Below, one piece after another: positions 26,630-35,769 of a stretch of DNA of 64,000 nt. Location of the stretch: assembly GCA_947446645.1 (NCBI GenBank), contig CANFHA010000013.1, positions 114,518-178,517 of the forward strand, given 5' to 3'. This stretch comes from Chitinophagaceae bacterium. GTDB lineage: Bacteria > Bacteroidota > Bacteroidia > Chitinophagales > Chitinophagaceae. A program made the translations under genes and the position numbers. Within the stretch, counting starts at the first letter, position 1. Each line of letters opens with the position of its first letter. Below the pieces are notes generated by a model, which did not search any database, was not told where the DNA came from, and saw nothing but the letters and a program-made list of their open reading frames with translations.

Positions 26630-27490
26630 ATGCAGGAAACAGGGTTTACATTTGAAAAGCTGGACAATAAAGGCGTAGAAACATTGGTTGAGTGGGCAGC
26701 TGCGGAAGGTTGGAACCCAGGCATAAATGACGCATCCTTATTTTACAATACTGATAAAGACGGCTTTTACGGTTATTTTAGAAATGGTAAGCTGGTGGGT
26801 GGTGGATCCATTGTAAACTATAACAATGAATATGGATTTATGGGATTCTTCATCGTGCGTCCTGAATACAGGAATATGGGAATTGGCGCAAAACTCTGGC
26901 GAATACGCAGAGACACCCTACGGCAAAGGCTATTGCCGGGCGCAGCTATCGGCATGGATGGAGTATCTGCAATGCTGCCATTTTACGCTAGAGGTGGCTT
27001 TGTAAAGGATTTTGCAGATGAACGCTACATGTTCTTAGGATCCGAGGTTGCATATAGCTCACAAGTATCGGCAATATTGCCAGGTGATATGGAAATGATT
27101 CACGGATACGACACGGCTTGCTTTGGGTTTGAACGCAGGAAGTTTATTGCAGATTGGGTGTTTCAAAGTGAAGCTGGCGCATTCAAATACATAGATAACC
27201 TTAAACTTAAGGGATATGGAGTGATCAGAAAAGCGAGAATTGGTTATAAGATCGGCCCATTATTTGCGGATAATCCCGATGTTGCGGAAGAACTATTCAG
27301 GTGTTGCTTGAAATTCGGGGCAGGGCAAAATGTGTTTCTGGACATAACGTTATCAAATCTTCACGCCGTTCTGCTTACCAGAAAATATTCAGGCACATTC
27401 ATGTTTGAATGCGGACGCATGTACAACGGCACAGCTCCTATTTTGCCGAAACATAAGATCTTCGGGATTACGAGTTTTGAACTTGGTTAG
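26630..27490 (+). CDS. GNAT acetyltransferase, YitH-like
   Basis: The 286-residue protein has an N-terminal GNAT domain (acetyl-CoA loop in RPEYRNMGIGAKLWR, about 80-100, followed by GMDGVSAMLPFYARGGF) and a second C-terminal domain (about 160-286) of the acetyltransf_18 kind. This architecture is found in YitH-like N-acetyltransferases, which acetylate small amines or proteins. ATG 26630 precedes the conserved FEKLDNKGVETLVEWAAAEGW by a few residues. It is monocistronic. Confidence 0.88.
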   Translation: MQETGFTFEKLDNKGVETLVEWAAAEGWNPGINDASLFYNTDKDGFYGYFRNGKLVGGGSIVNYNNEYGFMGFFIVRPEYRNMGIGAKLWRIRRDTLRQRLLPGAAIGMDGVSAMLPFYARGGFVKDFADERYMFLGSEVAYSSQVSAILPGDMEMIHGYDTACFGFERRKFIADWVFQSEAGAFKYIDNLKLKGYGVIRKARIGYKIGPLFADNPDVAEELFRCCLKFGAGQNVFLDITLSNLHAVLLTRKYSGTFMFECGRMYNGTAPILPKHKIFGITSFELG

Positions 27491-27616
27491 CCAGTACTAA
27501 TAGCTTTTAGAAATGCCAAAGGTTGCACGGCTATATTTGTTTTAAAGAAAATTACTGACATTAGCATGTGTTGTCACCTCAGCCAGCCTTACTTTGAGAA
27601 AAAGAAAATTGTTGCT

Positions 27617-27949
27617 ATGCGAAGACCCATCGTTGCAATCATTGATAATTATGGGATTGTTCGAGAATCGTATTATCTCGCTCTCAAAGAGCTGGGTTTC
27701 TATGTGTCAATTTTATCTCTTAACTGGAAGGACTTCAATGACAAGGTTGGCAGTGGAGCAAACAGTCCTGACATTTGTTTGATAAACATTGATTCCAATA
27801 TAAACACCGGTATGTTCGGTGATTCAATAATAAGATTCTATGTAAACAATTATAAAATAATTTTATATGCTATGTCTGAAGAATCGCTTCTGGAAAGGTC
27901 TGAATATGTAAATGTTTACATGCCATTTAACCTTGGTCCGCAAAAATGA
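27617..27949 (+). CDS. receiver-like domain protein, degenerate
   Basis: From ATG 27617 the 110-residue product begins PIVAIIDNYGIVRESYYLAL, like the first strand and helix of a response-regulator receiver. It continues ICLINIDSN, where the phosphoacceptor Asp would lie, but the acidic pair is reduced and the Thr/Lys motifs are absent or altered. No output domain follows. It may be a pseudo-receiver or a decayed gene. An upstream in-frame ATG at 27566 adds 17 residues without a domain match. Confidence 0.55.
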   Translation: MRRPIVAIIDNYGIVRESYYLALKELGFYVSILSLNWKDFNDKVGSGANSPDICLINIDSNINTGMFGDSIIRFYVNNYKIILYAMSEESLLERSEYVNVYMPFNLGPQK

Positions 27950-28322
27950 CTGAAATAATCCTAGCTACGCTACATTCATAAACTTTAGTGTTTTTTTAGA
28001 TTACACGAAATACATCTGCTGAACTAATTCTCGGATTGTGCAAGCTCTGGTGAGGCATTAGCTATGCACTACTAATCTATCCCACCCTTTATTTTAGTTA
28101 GTTTGCCACTGTAGCACTTTTTAAAAATAAAAATGCAAGAATAGTCTATGGATTGGAATGCTAAACTATCTGTTTAGGTAAGTGACAAATGAATGATATA
28201 ATATAAAATCGCGTTTATCTCGCACTATGACTATCTGCTATCTTTCTTCGAAAAACTACTAGGGTCAGTAGATTTATTTGCACGGGTTAGATTTAAATTT
28301 AACAATTCAGAAAACATAAATT
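27950..28322. other. 373-bp intergenic region with operator-like site
   Basis: No gene is seen. The palindrome at 28256-28271 is the only clear structure, and the arsR leader follows it. Confidence 0.5.
28256..28271. promoter_or_regulatory. palindromic operator-like site CTACT-N6-AGTAG, second copy
   Basis: CTACTAGGGTCAGTAG lies 51 bp before the arsR start. It differs from the copy at 26182 only in two spacer bases, so the two genes may share a regulator, possibly this ArsR protein itself. Confidence 0.5.
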
Positions 28323-28643
28323 ATGATCTCAAAAGTGAAATTCGATACTGAAAAAAGTAAGTTAAATTATGAGGCTGTAAAATTGGCGGCTTTGGTATTG
28401 CGATCAATTAACCATGGTATACGGAAGGATATCTTAAAATTATTGGAACATAACAAGTCGATGAAAGTCACTGATATTTTTCTGCACCTCAAAATGGAAC
28501 AATCTGACACATCTCAACATCTGGCAATTTTACGAAAGTCCGGCATGGTTTCTGCAAATCGCAAGGGTCAAGAGATCTACTATTCACTAAAGTACAGCAG
28601 AATCGAACATGTTGTTTCTCTTGTCGACAAGATTGTACACTGA
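28323..28643 (+). CDS. ArsR-family transcriptional regulator
   Basis: The 106-residue protein is a single winged helix: LRSINHGIRKDILKLLEHN, then MKVTDIFLHLKMEQSDTSQH, then LAILRKSGMVSANRKGQEIY. This is the ArsR/SmtB pattern. The metal-binding ELCVCDL-type motif is missing, so it probably does not sense metals as ArsR does. It is followed by a truncated HU gene after 29 bp. An upstream palindrome may be its own operator. Confidence 0.88.
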   Translation: MISKVKFDTEKSKLNYEAVKLAALVLRSINHGIRKDILKLLEHNKSMKVTDIFLHLKMEQSDTSQHLAILRKSGMVSANRKGQEIYYSLKYSRIEHVVSLVDKIVH

Positions 28644-28672
28644 TAATTAATTTTTTGCCGAGAAAACTAAAA

Positions 28673-28771
28673 ATGAACAAAGCGGAATTGATTGAAAAAA
28701 TTGTATCCGAGGCAAACATGACACAGTCGCAGTCAAATAAAACTATAAATTCATTTTTGGGGGAGTGGTAG
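28673..28771 (+). pseudogene. truncated HU-family DNA-binding protein
   Basis: The 32-codon frame reads MNKAELIEKIVSEANMTQSQ, then SNKTINSFLGEW and a stop. The first 30 residues match the N-terminal helices of HU (normal length about 90), but the beta-arm region is absent. No continuation is found in the other frames downstream. The break lies 25 bp from the 3' end of the likewise truncated gene on the opposite strand. Confidence 0.75.
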
Positions 28772-28795
28772 CACCCTTCAAAAGAGCTCGGAAAG

Positions 28796-29263
28796 TTACA
28801 GTGTGGATGCACCAGTGAACTTAGGCACAACGTTCGTCGTTCCGCCAGATATGCTGTTTGCGTTAGTTTTCGCATATAATGAATAAGGCACGCTGAGCAG
28901 CTTAGACGTGCCTGCGCTGGTATAGCTACTTCCACCGGCAGGGTCTATTTCCACTTCCAGGTATTTATCGCCAGAGGCCCAGTTGATGCCGGCAAATGTA
29001 CCAGACACAGCCGTGCCGGCGCCTATCGATAAGTTATACAAACCAAACGAATTGGTGGTTGCCGTTTGCGTTTCCCGGTATACAATTGTCCCGCCTTCCG
29101 TTGCATCATGCACCGTCAAACGTAGCCCTATCGACGAACTGGCCAGAGGTGTTCTGGATGTGTTTCTTGCAATACCCTGATGATTCAATGCCTGGGGTAC
29201 CTGTGCAAAAGCAGTAAGAGCCGTAACCAGAAATAGTCCGGCACCTAGCAGTAATTTTTTCAT
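28796..29263 (-). pseudogene. surface/tail-fibre-type protein, C-terminal part missing
   Basis: The 155 residues comprise a signal peptide (MKKLLLGAGLFLVTALTAFA) and a domain beginning QVPQALNHQGIARNTSRTPL. It runs to YLEVEIDPAGGSSYTSAGTS and LLSVPYSLYAKTN. This N-terminal domain is common in large Bacteroidota surface proteins that continue with collagen-like or S74 chaperone-type regions. Here the protein ends at NVVPKFTGASTL, where the variable region normally starts, so it looks truncated. I chose the ATG at 29263 because the signal peptide starts there. Confidence 0.65.
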
Positions 29264-29537
29264 AAATTTCTGTTTTGATTGTTTAAAATAAAACATATTA
29301 TAATAAATTATAATAAATATTGGTTTACAAGGAGACCTGGCGAATGATACTGATCAATATTCATACTGACCTTGGTCATTATGAGCGTGAGGAACAGGTT
29401 TTGTTTGCCGCACTAGCTTTAAAATTCAAAAGTGTCCGACGGGAATTTTAGCCGCGTAGGTTTCCAACCTACACCAAAAAAAATTCCAATACCTGCAACA
29501 AGAATTTATCTTTACCCTCAACTAAAAACACACAAAC

Positions 29538-29960
29538 ATGGAAGACATAAAAAGCAAGAACGAAAACGCAGCCCCAGATAACACGCCTAAAGTAACAGGC
29601 ATTGGCGGCATATTCTTTTTTTCTGAAAACCAGAAGGAAACAAGAGATTGGTATGCCAAAAACCTGGGCCTAGAGATCAATAGTTGGGGATCCGCCAGCT
29701 TTGAATCCAGAGACCTTAATAACCCTGACCAGGTAAATTCCCTGCAATGGTGCCCGTTCAAAAAGGGAGATGAATATTTTGCGCCATCCAAAAAGGAATT
29801 TATGGTTAACTACCGTGTACAGAACATGGAAGGGCTGGTAGCAAAACTGAAAGAAAACGGGGGAACCATTCTTGATGATATTGCCACCTACGACTATGGA
29901 AAATTCATACACATAATGGATGCAGAGGGCAACAAGATAGAACTTTGGGAGCCTGCATAG
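29538..29960 (+). CDS. VOC-superfamily (glyoxalase-fold) protein, cytoplasmic
   Basis: The 140-residue protein has one paired beta-alpha-beta-beta-beta module set: GIGGIFFFSENQKETRDWYA, then a YFAPSKKEFMVNYRV strand, and KFIHIMDAEGNKIELWEP at the end. The final EGNKIELWEP carries the C-terminal metal-ligand Glu of VOC enzymes. The N-terminal 17 residues are charged and have no signal peptide. A near paralogue with a signal peptide follows at 30091. A weak hairpin lies at about 29998-30017. The substrate is unknown. Confidence 0.88.
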   Translation: MEDIKSKNENAAPDNTPKVTGIGGIFFFSENQKETRDWYAKNLGLEINSWGSASFESRDLNNPDQVNSLQWCPFKKGDEYFAPSKKEFMVNYRVQNMEGLVAKLKENGGTILDDIATYDYGKFIHIMDAEGNKIELWEPA

Positions 29961-30050
29961 ACGGCAGGGTTTGCCTACGCATAAAACAAAAAACAGAAAG
30001 TCGCCACCCAGCGGCTTTTTTGTTTTATACAGCAACAAACAAGCGCTGCA

Positions 30051-30058
30051 TATTTTTG
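30051..30058 (+). promoter_or_regulatory. -7 element for second VOC gene
   Basis: TATTTTTG fits TAnnTTTG and lies 32 bp before the ATG at 30091, so the second VOC gene has its own promoter. Confidence 0.4.
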
Positions 30059-30090
30059 CCTATAATTGCGGGTAACTAAAAATAACTATT

Positions 30091-30567
30091 GTGAAGAAAG
30101 CACTTTTTGTTCTTGTCCTTACAGCTTCATTCGGCATGGGCTATGCATTTTGCAAAATTACTGCTGCGCCCAAAGCCGCGCCGGCGGGCAAAGTAACAGG
30201 ACTGGGCGGCATATTCTTCAAATGCAAAAATCCTAAAGCACTGAAGAATTGGTATGCCAAAAACCTGGGAATGAATATAAACCAGTATGGCACCGTATTC
30301 GAATGGAGGCTGGCCGGCGACAGCACAAAAAAAGGCATTACGCAGTGGACGCCCTTCAATGAGAAGACGACTTACTTTGCGCCATCTGCCAAGGACTTTA
30401 TGATTAACTACCGTGTGGATGACCTGGTAGCGCTGGTGGTCCAACTACGGAAAGAAGGCGTAGAGATAACAGACACAATGGAAACAGTGGACTATGGAAA
30501 GTTCATACACATCATGGACCTGGAAGGCAACAAAATAGAGCTTTGGGAGCCTATTGACAAGAAATAA
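30091..30567 (+). CDS. VOC-superfamily protein with signal peptide
   Basis: The 158-residue protein is a paralogue of the gene 130 bp upstream: GLGGIFFKCKNPKALKNWYA, then YFAPSAKDFMINYRV and KFIHIMDLEGNKIELWEP align without gaps. Unlike it, this copy has an N-terminal hydrophobic segment (LFVLVLTASFGMGYAF), so it is exported or membrane-anchored. A tandem duplication followed by relocation to the envelope is the simplest reading. The enzymatic activity is unknown. Confidence 0.85.
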   Translation: MKKALFVLVLTASFGMGYAFCKITAAPKAAPAGKVTGLGGIFFKCKNPKALKNWYAKNLGMNINQYGTVFEWRLAGDSTKKGITQWTPFNEKTTYFAPSAKDFMINYRVDDLVALVVQLRKEGVEITDTMETVDYGKFIHIMDLEGNKIELWEPIDKK

Positions 30568-30626
30568 TTCTGCAACGCCAGCCTCCAGGCTCAGGGTCAT
30601 TTAACGAAGTCATTTACCTTTGACGG

Positions 30627-31082
30627 ATGAAAAGCCGGGTGAAGGAATGGATAAAAAGATATCTGCCGGCGGAGGTTATCTCGCTGGCATTTACTTTAGT
30701 AGCCTGCCTGCTTTCTTACCAGGCTACTACCAGCAGGCTGGCTATGGCATTGTGCGGCACATGGGTAGGGAACATAGGGTATTTTGGGTATCTGCTTGTG
30801 GCTGATATTATTTACGCAAAAAGATACCTGCACGGCAAAGGCAAACAATATACCTCAAACACATTCGCTAAAAACATTAAAGCTCTTGTTGCAGAGTTTG
30901 GGATAGCCGAACTGGCCGACAGCCTGTTCATACGTCCTGCACTTATGTACTATCTGCCATTTCTTACCGGTCACTTTCTGCTGGGTGTTATGCTCGCAAA
31001 GCTCATTGCAGATATTACATTTTATCTTCCGGCTATCTTCAGCTATGAGCTTACAAAGAAGCGCCTGCGCAAGTTTGATTAA
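30627..31082 (+). CDS. multi-pass membrane protein of unknown function
   Basis: The 151-residue protein has about four hydrophobic segments (around 15-32, 40-62, 105-120, 122-140) and many basic residues at both ends. I recognise no family with confidence. A TACCTTTG -7 box ends only 5 bp before the ATG, so the message may be nearly leaderless or start at GTG 30639. It stands between the VOC pair and the cyclase gene. Confidence 0.65.
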   Translation: MKSRVKEWIKRYLPAEVISLAFTLVACLLSYQATTSRLAMALCGTWVGNIGYFGYLLVADIIYAKRYLHGKGKQYTSNTFAKNIKALVAEFGIAELADSLFIRPALMYYLPFLTGHFLLGVMLAKLIADITFYLPAIFSYELTKKRLRKFD

Positions 31083-31144
31083 TAGGTTTTACGATGCTGA
31101 GCAAAAAGCATACGTTTAAACACCGACGATGCTAAAAAATATCG

Positions 31145-31152
31145 TATATTTG
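31145..31152 (+). promoter_or_regulatory. -7 element for TPR-cyclase gene
   Basis: TATATTTG is an exact TAnnTTTG match, 80 bp upstream of the cyclase ATG. No clear TTTG -33 box is seen. Confidence 0.4.
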
Positions 31153-31232
31153 CGCATTGTATGTTCTGGTGCAAATGATTAGCCCGGAATTCTTCACGAA
31201 TTTAAGCTGGGGCTCGCTGCTCTTTTTGTTTT

Positions 31233-32990
31233 ATGAGTACTCCCGACACCCTGGAGTTGATGTATGTAAAGGCGAAGTCCGGCGATGAGCGGTCTGTCGA
31301 TGAATTCTTTCACGAAGTGCTGGAGCTCATATCGCTTGTGCAGGGTATCAATATCTCTCACCTGGTCGATAAAGTATTCTGGTTTAAAACTAATGCTCAT
31401 ATCAGCAGGAAGGGTTTTGCCTATGCCATGCTCACAAAGGGCTTTGTAGATTCCTTTTTCTCCCGTCACGGCAGTTCTATTGAATTCAGCACCGAGGCAA
31501 GCACTATTTTTTCTGAGCTTGGCTATGCTGATGGAGTTTCCATCTGCTCGCTGATCATTGGTACTAACTACAGGGGATTTGGTAATACAGACCTGGCTAT
31601 ACAGTATATCACAGCTGCATTCATTCAGTTGCATGAAACCGATAATAATCTCCACTTCACCGTAGCCAGCGGTTCCCAGCTTGCTGAGCTATACATGGAA
31701 ACAGGGAATTATCCTGCTTCGCTGGCGCTGTGCAAGGAGTTGCTGCCGCTGGTGCACACACCTGCCAACAAAAAGAAAATGTTTGATGCGCGCCTGCTGA
31801 ACACCACTGGCAATGTGTACGCAAAGCTAGGAGACTACGAGCGGGCGCTGGAATACCTGCACCATGCACTGGAGCAAAGCGAGGAACTGAATCAATTGCC
31901 GGTTACTGCCAGGGTGCTCACCGATATTGGCGGCTTTCACCAGTCGCTGAGAAACTACGACCTGGCCATACAGTATAATGAGCAGGCATTAGCTATACGG
32001 GAGCAGCTTAATCTGCGCAACCCGATGATCACCAATGTTCTGAACATTGCCAACATATATGCGCTGCAAAACAAAACCGGGAATGCTATAGAGATGCTGA
32101 AGGCTGGGGCTGCAATAGCGGAAGAGCTGATGGTGAAACCGCGGATGCTGCAGATACTTAAAAAGCTCTCCGGCCTCTACGAAGAAACGGGCGACCTTCT
32201 TACCAGCCTGGCCTACTACAAGCGTTACCATACCATACTGGAAGAGCAGAACAATGAGCTGCAGGCGCAGAAAATGAAGAACATAAAACTGGTGGTGGAG
32301 GCTGAGCAGGCAGTGAAGCAGAATGAAATAATAAAAGCGCAGAAGGAAGAGATAGAGCGGGAAAAGAAGCGAAGCGATGCACTGTTGCTCAACATCTTGC
32401 CTGCAGAGGTGGCCGAAGAGCTGAAAAACAATGATACTGCGGAAGCCCGCTACTTCAGCGATGTTACGGTACTGTTTACCGACTTCGTTGACTTTACTAC
32501 CACGGCAGAGCGCCTCACGCCAAAGGAACTGGTTAGCGAGCTGCATGCATGCTTTAAGGCCTTCGACGATATAATGGGCGCATACGACATTGAAAAGATC
32601 AAAACCATTGGCGACGCCTATATGGCGGTGTGTGGTCTGCCAGCAGAAAATCCTGACCATGCACAAAATGTGGTAAGGGCGGCGATAGAGATACTGGAGT
32701 TCATGAGGCATAGAAAGGAATTGCTTGGCGATATGACATTCGATATTCGCATAGGCATAAACAGTGGCAGCGTGGTAGCAGGTATCGTGGGTGTGAAAAA
32801 ATTCGCCTACGATATTTGGGGAGACACCGTAAACACGGCTGCACGTATGGAGCAAAGTAGCGATGCGGGCAGGATAAACATATCTGAAACCACCCACGAA
32901 TTGGTGAAAGACCAGTTTGCATTCGAATACCGGGGAGAGATACTTGCCAAGGGAAAAGGCATGCTGAAGATGTACTATCTTTCCATTTAA
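31233..32990 (+). CDS. soluble adenylate/guanylate cyclase with TPR sensor region
   Basis: This 585-residue cytoplasmic protein has TPR-like helical repeats over about 100-340 (for example NTTGNVYAKLGDYERALEYL). A coiled coil follows (about 345-390, EAEQAVKQNEIIKAQKEEIE), then the helix LLLNILPAEVAEELK and a class III cyclase domain (about 405-585). Metal-binding Asp residues are in LFTDFVDFT and TIGDAYMAVCG, and the substrate region is YDIWGDTVNTAARME. The architecture resembles TPR-cyclases that link protein contacts to cAMP output. It heads a signalling cluster with the hybrid kinase and the receiver-cyclase. Confidence 0.92.
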   Translation: MSTPDTLELMYVKAKSGDERSVDEFFHEVLELISLVQGINISHLVDKVFWFKTNAHISRKGFAYAMLTKGFVDSFFSRHGSSIEFSTEASTIFSELGYADGVSICSLIIGTNYRGFGNTDLAIQYITAAFIQLHETDNNLHFTVASGSQLAELYMETGNYPASLALCKELLPLVHTPANKKKMFDARLLNTTGNVYAKLGDYERALEYLHHALEQSEELNQLPVTARVLTDIGGFHQSLRNYDLAIQYNEQALAIREQLNLRNPMITNVLNIANIYALQNKTGNAIEMLKAGAAIAEELMVKPRMLQILKKLSGLYEETGDLLTSLAYYKRYHTILEEQNNELQAQKMKNIKLVVEAEQAVKQNEIIKAQKEEIEREKKRSDALLLNILPAEVAEELKNNDTAEARYFSDVTVLFTDFVDFTTTAERLTPKELVSELHACFKAFDDIMGAYDIEKIKTIGDAYMAVCGLPAENPDHAQNVVRAAIEILEFMRHRKELLGDMTFDIRIGINSGSVVAGIVGVKKFAYDIWGDTVNTAARMEQSSDAGRINISETTHELVKDQFAFEYRGEILAKGKGMLKMYYLSI

Positions 32991-33139
32991 AATAAACCAA
33001 TAAGCCGCAGGCACAACGGTCATCTTCCATCCCGGCTGGCTTCATTCCGCTATAAACAGGGGCCTCAAAGCAAAATACTCTTATTCTTTTTTGCAGATAC
33101 CGTTGTTTATAACGGCTGTTAGAATATTTTTACATCATA

Positions 33140-35689
33140 ATGGCTGAATATAAGGTACGGTCCCGATCATGGCTCTTAAAGGTCTTGAGGACCCAAAAGA
33201 TGGTATATGCGGTATATGGCGCATTGTTCGGGCTTTGCTTTCCTGTTCTTGCATCCCTGCTCGAAGCCTATCTTACATTTCACTCTATATCTCCCGGCAA
33301 TCTTTTTAAAGCCCAGGCTGGCTCCCCGCTCCTGTGGATCATAGATTCCGCGCCGCTGTTCCTGGGGCTGTTTGCAGCCATAGGTGGCAAGCAAATGGAC
33401 CGTGTACACGTTATCAACGATGAGTTGAATGAACGCTACCTCCAGATGTCGGCTTTGCGTGAACTGGCTGACAACGCCAATAGAGCAAAAAGTGAGTTTC
33501 TCGCAAACATGTCGCACGAGATAAGGACACCTATGAATGCGATAATAGGCATGAACTACCTGCTCAAAAAAACGCCTGTCAATGAAAAACAATTTGATTA
33601 CCTGAATAAGACAGAGGTTGCCTCGAAAAACCTGCTGCGTATTATCGACGACATCCTGGATTTTTCCAAAATAGAAGCCGGCAAGCTATCGCTGGAGACT
33701 ACTGAAATATTTCTTGAAGAGCTTATTTCGGGCCTGGCCGATACGGTAAATGTGAAGCTGGAAAAGAAGCACGACGTAGAACTTATTACCTATGTAGATC
33801 ACAAAATACCGCCCACCATCCTCGGCGACACTGTTCGTCTCAGGCAGATATTGCTTAACCTCATGGACAATGCCGTGAAGTTTACAGAGCATGGAGAGAT
33901 CAGGTTAGCCGTTCAGCTTGTTTCAAAAACCCGCAATGATGCAATTGTGCAGTTTTCGGTAAAAGATTCGGGCATTGGTATGAGCAGTGAGCAACAGGAA
34001 AAAATATTTAATGCATTTCAGCAGGCCGATCTGTCCACAACCCGCAGGTTTGGAGGTACCGGTCTTGGCCTTGCAATATCTAAGAGTATTGTAGCCATGA
34101 TGGGCGGAGAGTTGCAGGTAAAGAGCACTCCCGGCTCAGGGTCTGAGTTTAAGTTCCAGGCAAATTTCGAGATACCAAAAACATCAGAGTACATCGAAAC
34201 AAATATTCAGCACATAGAGTCGCTTACAGGCCTCAGGGCGCTGCTGGTTGATGATTCTGAGCACGCACGCATGGTACTCACGGAAATGCTGTCATCTTTC
34301 GGGTTTGAAGTACTGACTGCAAAAAATGCACAGGAAGCTATTGATATTTACCAGGAAGAGCTGAAATCAGATACGCCCATATCGTTGCTTGTGGTAGACT
34401 GGCGTATGCCGGACGTAGATGGCCTGCAACTGGTAGAGCGGCTGAAAGAAAAGGAAATGCTCAAATCTCCTGCGGTGCTTATGGTAACAGCGTATGGGCT
34501 GGAAACAGTAAAAAATGCAGCCAAAGATAAGTTGGTAGATGGCTACCTGCTCAAACCAATCAATCCATCTACATTATTCGATATGCTGAGCAATGCTATG
34601 CACCTGGGGCTTATCAAAAAGAATGTACTTACCAACACGCCTAATTTTGTTCAGAATCTGCGGGCTAAGCTACAGGGAGCCTATGTGCTGCTTGTTGAAG
34701 ACAATGATATCAACCTGGAACTGGCGCAGGAATTGCTATCTGACATAGGCATCCGTTGCGATGCAGCAAGAAATGGCAAAGAAGCAGTGGAAAAGGTGTC
34801 GGGCAATAGTTACGATGCGGTACTGATGGATATACAAATGCCCGAAATGGACGGGCTTACTGCCACACGCGTCATCAGGCAGGATCCGAAAAATAAAGAC
34901 CTGCCCATACTGGCTATGACTGCACATGCCATGAAGGGGGAATATGAAAAAAGTATTGCGGCGGGTATGAATGACCATATCACCAAGCCAATAGACCCTA
35001 TAGTGCTGTATACCCGGCTGGTCCAATACATAACACTATCTCCAGACCGCCAGCGCGCAGAAGCCGTGGTAGCCACGGTGAGTGAACAAGCAACAGGAAC
35101 GATCACTATTCCTGGTATTGATACAAAAACAGGCCTCACACGTGTTGCTGGTAAACAGGACATTTATCTGAAATTATTGGCCCGGTTTGCCGTCAGTTAT
35201 GCCAATATCTCGGCAGACACAGAAGATTTGATCTCTGCCAATAACCGTATCGGACTTTCTGAGCTTATGCATAGCTTGTCAGGCGTATCCGGCAACATCG
35301 GTATAAATGGGATCTATAAAGACGCTCAACAGCTGTCACAGGAGCTCAAAAACCCTGCGGCCAATACGCTTAGTCCAGACACTATCAGGCGAATAAGGTT
35401 GCTGGTTAAGGGCATCATTTCCCAAATACATATCATAAAGAAGTTTCTTGAAAATGATGCCGTCGCTGGCTCTTCTGCATCAGAAACGGCAGTACTCGGC
35501 AATGATTTTGACGACCGCTACCTCCACCTCATTGATCTGATACGCTGCTCCGATAGCCAGGCAAACGAATATTGCGAGTATATTATCAACAATGTCAATG
35601 TTCCTGCCGGGAAAATGCCCGTGCTCAAAAATGCATTACAGGCACTGAATAATTACGACTTCGAAGCGGCTTTGCAACTTGTTGTCTGA
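33140..35689 (+). CDS. hybrid sensor histidine kinase with two receivers and Hpt domain
   Basis: The 849-residue protein has two TM segments near the N-terminus (about 22-45 and 65-83) with only a short external loop. HisKA follows, with phospho-acceptor His126 in [10 protein letters not shown], then a HATPase domain ([26 protein letters not shown]). Receiver 1 has Asp in [11 protein letters not shown] and receiver 2 has Asp in [11 protein letters not shown]. The C-terminal Hpt-like domain has [13 protein letters not shown]. It is a complete phosphorelay within one chain. The gene is 80 or 23 bp before the receiver-cyclase, depending on the start used, so they are probably partners. Confidence 0.93.
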   Translation: MAEYKVRSRSWLLKVLRTQKMVYAVYGALFGLCFPVLASLLEAYLTFHSISPGNLFKAQAGSPLLWIIDSAPLFLGLFAAIGGKQMDRVHVINDELNERYLQMSALRELADNANRAKSEFLANMSHEIRTPMNAIIGMNYLLKKTPVNEKQFDYLNKTEVASKNLLRIIDDILDFSKIEAGKLSLETTEIFLEELISGLADTVNVKLEKKHDVELITYVDHKIPPTILGDTVRLRQILLNLMDNAVKFTEHGEIRLAVQLVSKTRNDAIVQFSVKDSGIGMSSEQQEKIFNAFQQADLSTTRRFGGTGLGLAISKSIVAMMGGELQVKSTPGSGSEFKFQANFEIPKTSEYIETNIQHIESLTGLRALLVDDSEHARMVLTEMLSSFGFEVLTAKNAQEAIDIYQEELKSDTPISLLVVDWRMPDVDGLQLVERLKEKEMLKSPAVLMVTAYGLETVKNAAKDKLVDGYLLKPINPSTLFDMLSNAMHLGLIKKNVLTNTPNFVQNLRAKLQGAYVLLVEDNDINLELAQELLSDIGIRCDAARNGKEAVEKVSGNSYDAVLMDIQMPEMDGLTATRVIRQDPKNKDLPILAMTAHAMKGEYEKSIAAGMNDHITKPIDPIVLYTRLVQYITLSPDRQRAEAVVATVSEQATGTITIPGIDTKTGLTRVAGKQDIYLKLLARFAVSYANISADTEDLISANNRIGLSELMHSLSGVSGNIGINGIYKDAQQLSQELKNPAANTLSPDTIRRIRLLVKGIISQIHIIKKFLENDAVAGSSASETAVLGNDFDDRYLHLIDLIRCSDSQANEYCEYIINNVNVPAGKMPVLKNALQALNNYDFEAALQLVV

Positions 35690-35769
35690 CCAGGTTTAGA
35701 AGCAATTCCCCAATGGCGCTACCCCGCCAATTGAAGATTTATTATATTGCAGCAAACTTTCAGAAAGGG

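Noticed and set aside
26433..26678. 81-codon frame overlapping the GNAT start
   Set aside because: Overlaps the real gene in another frame, no domain.
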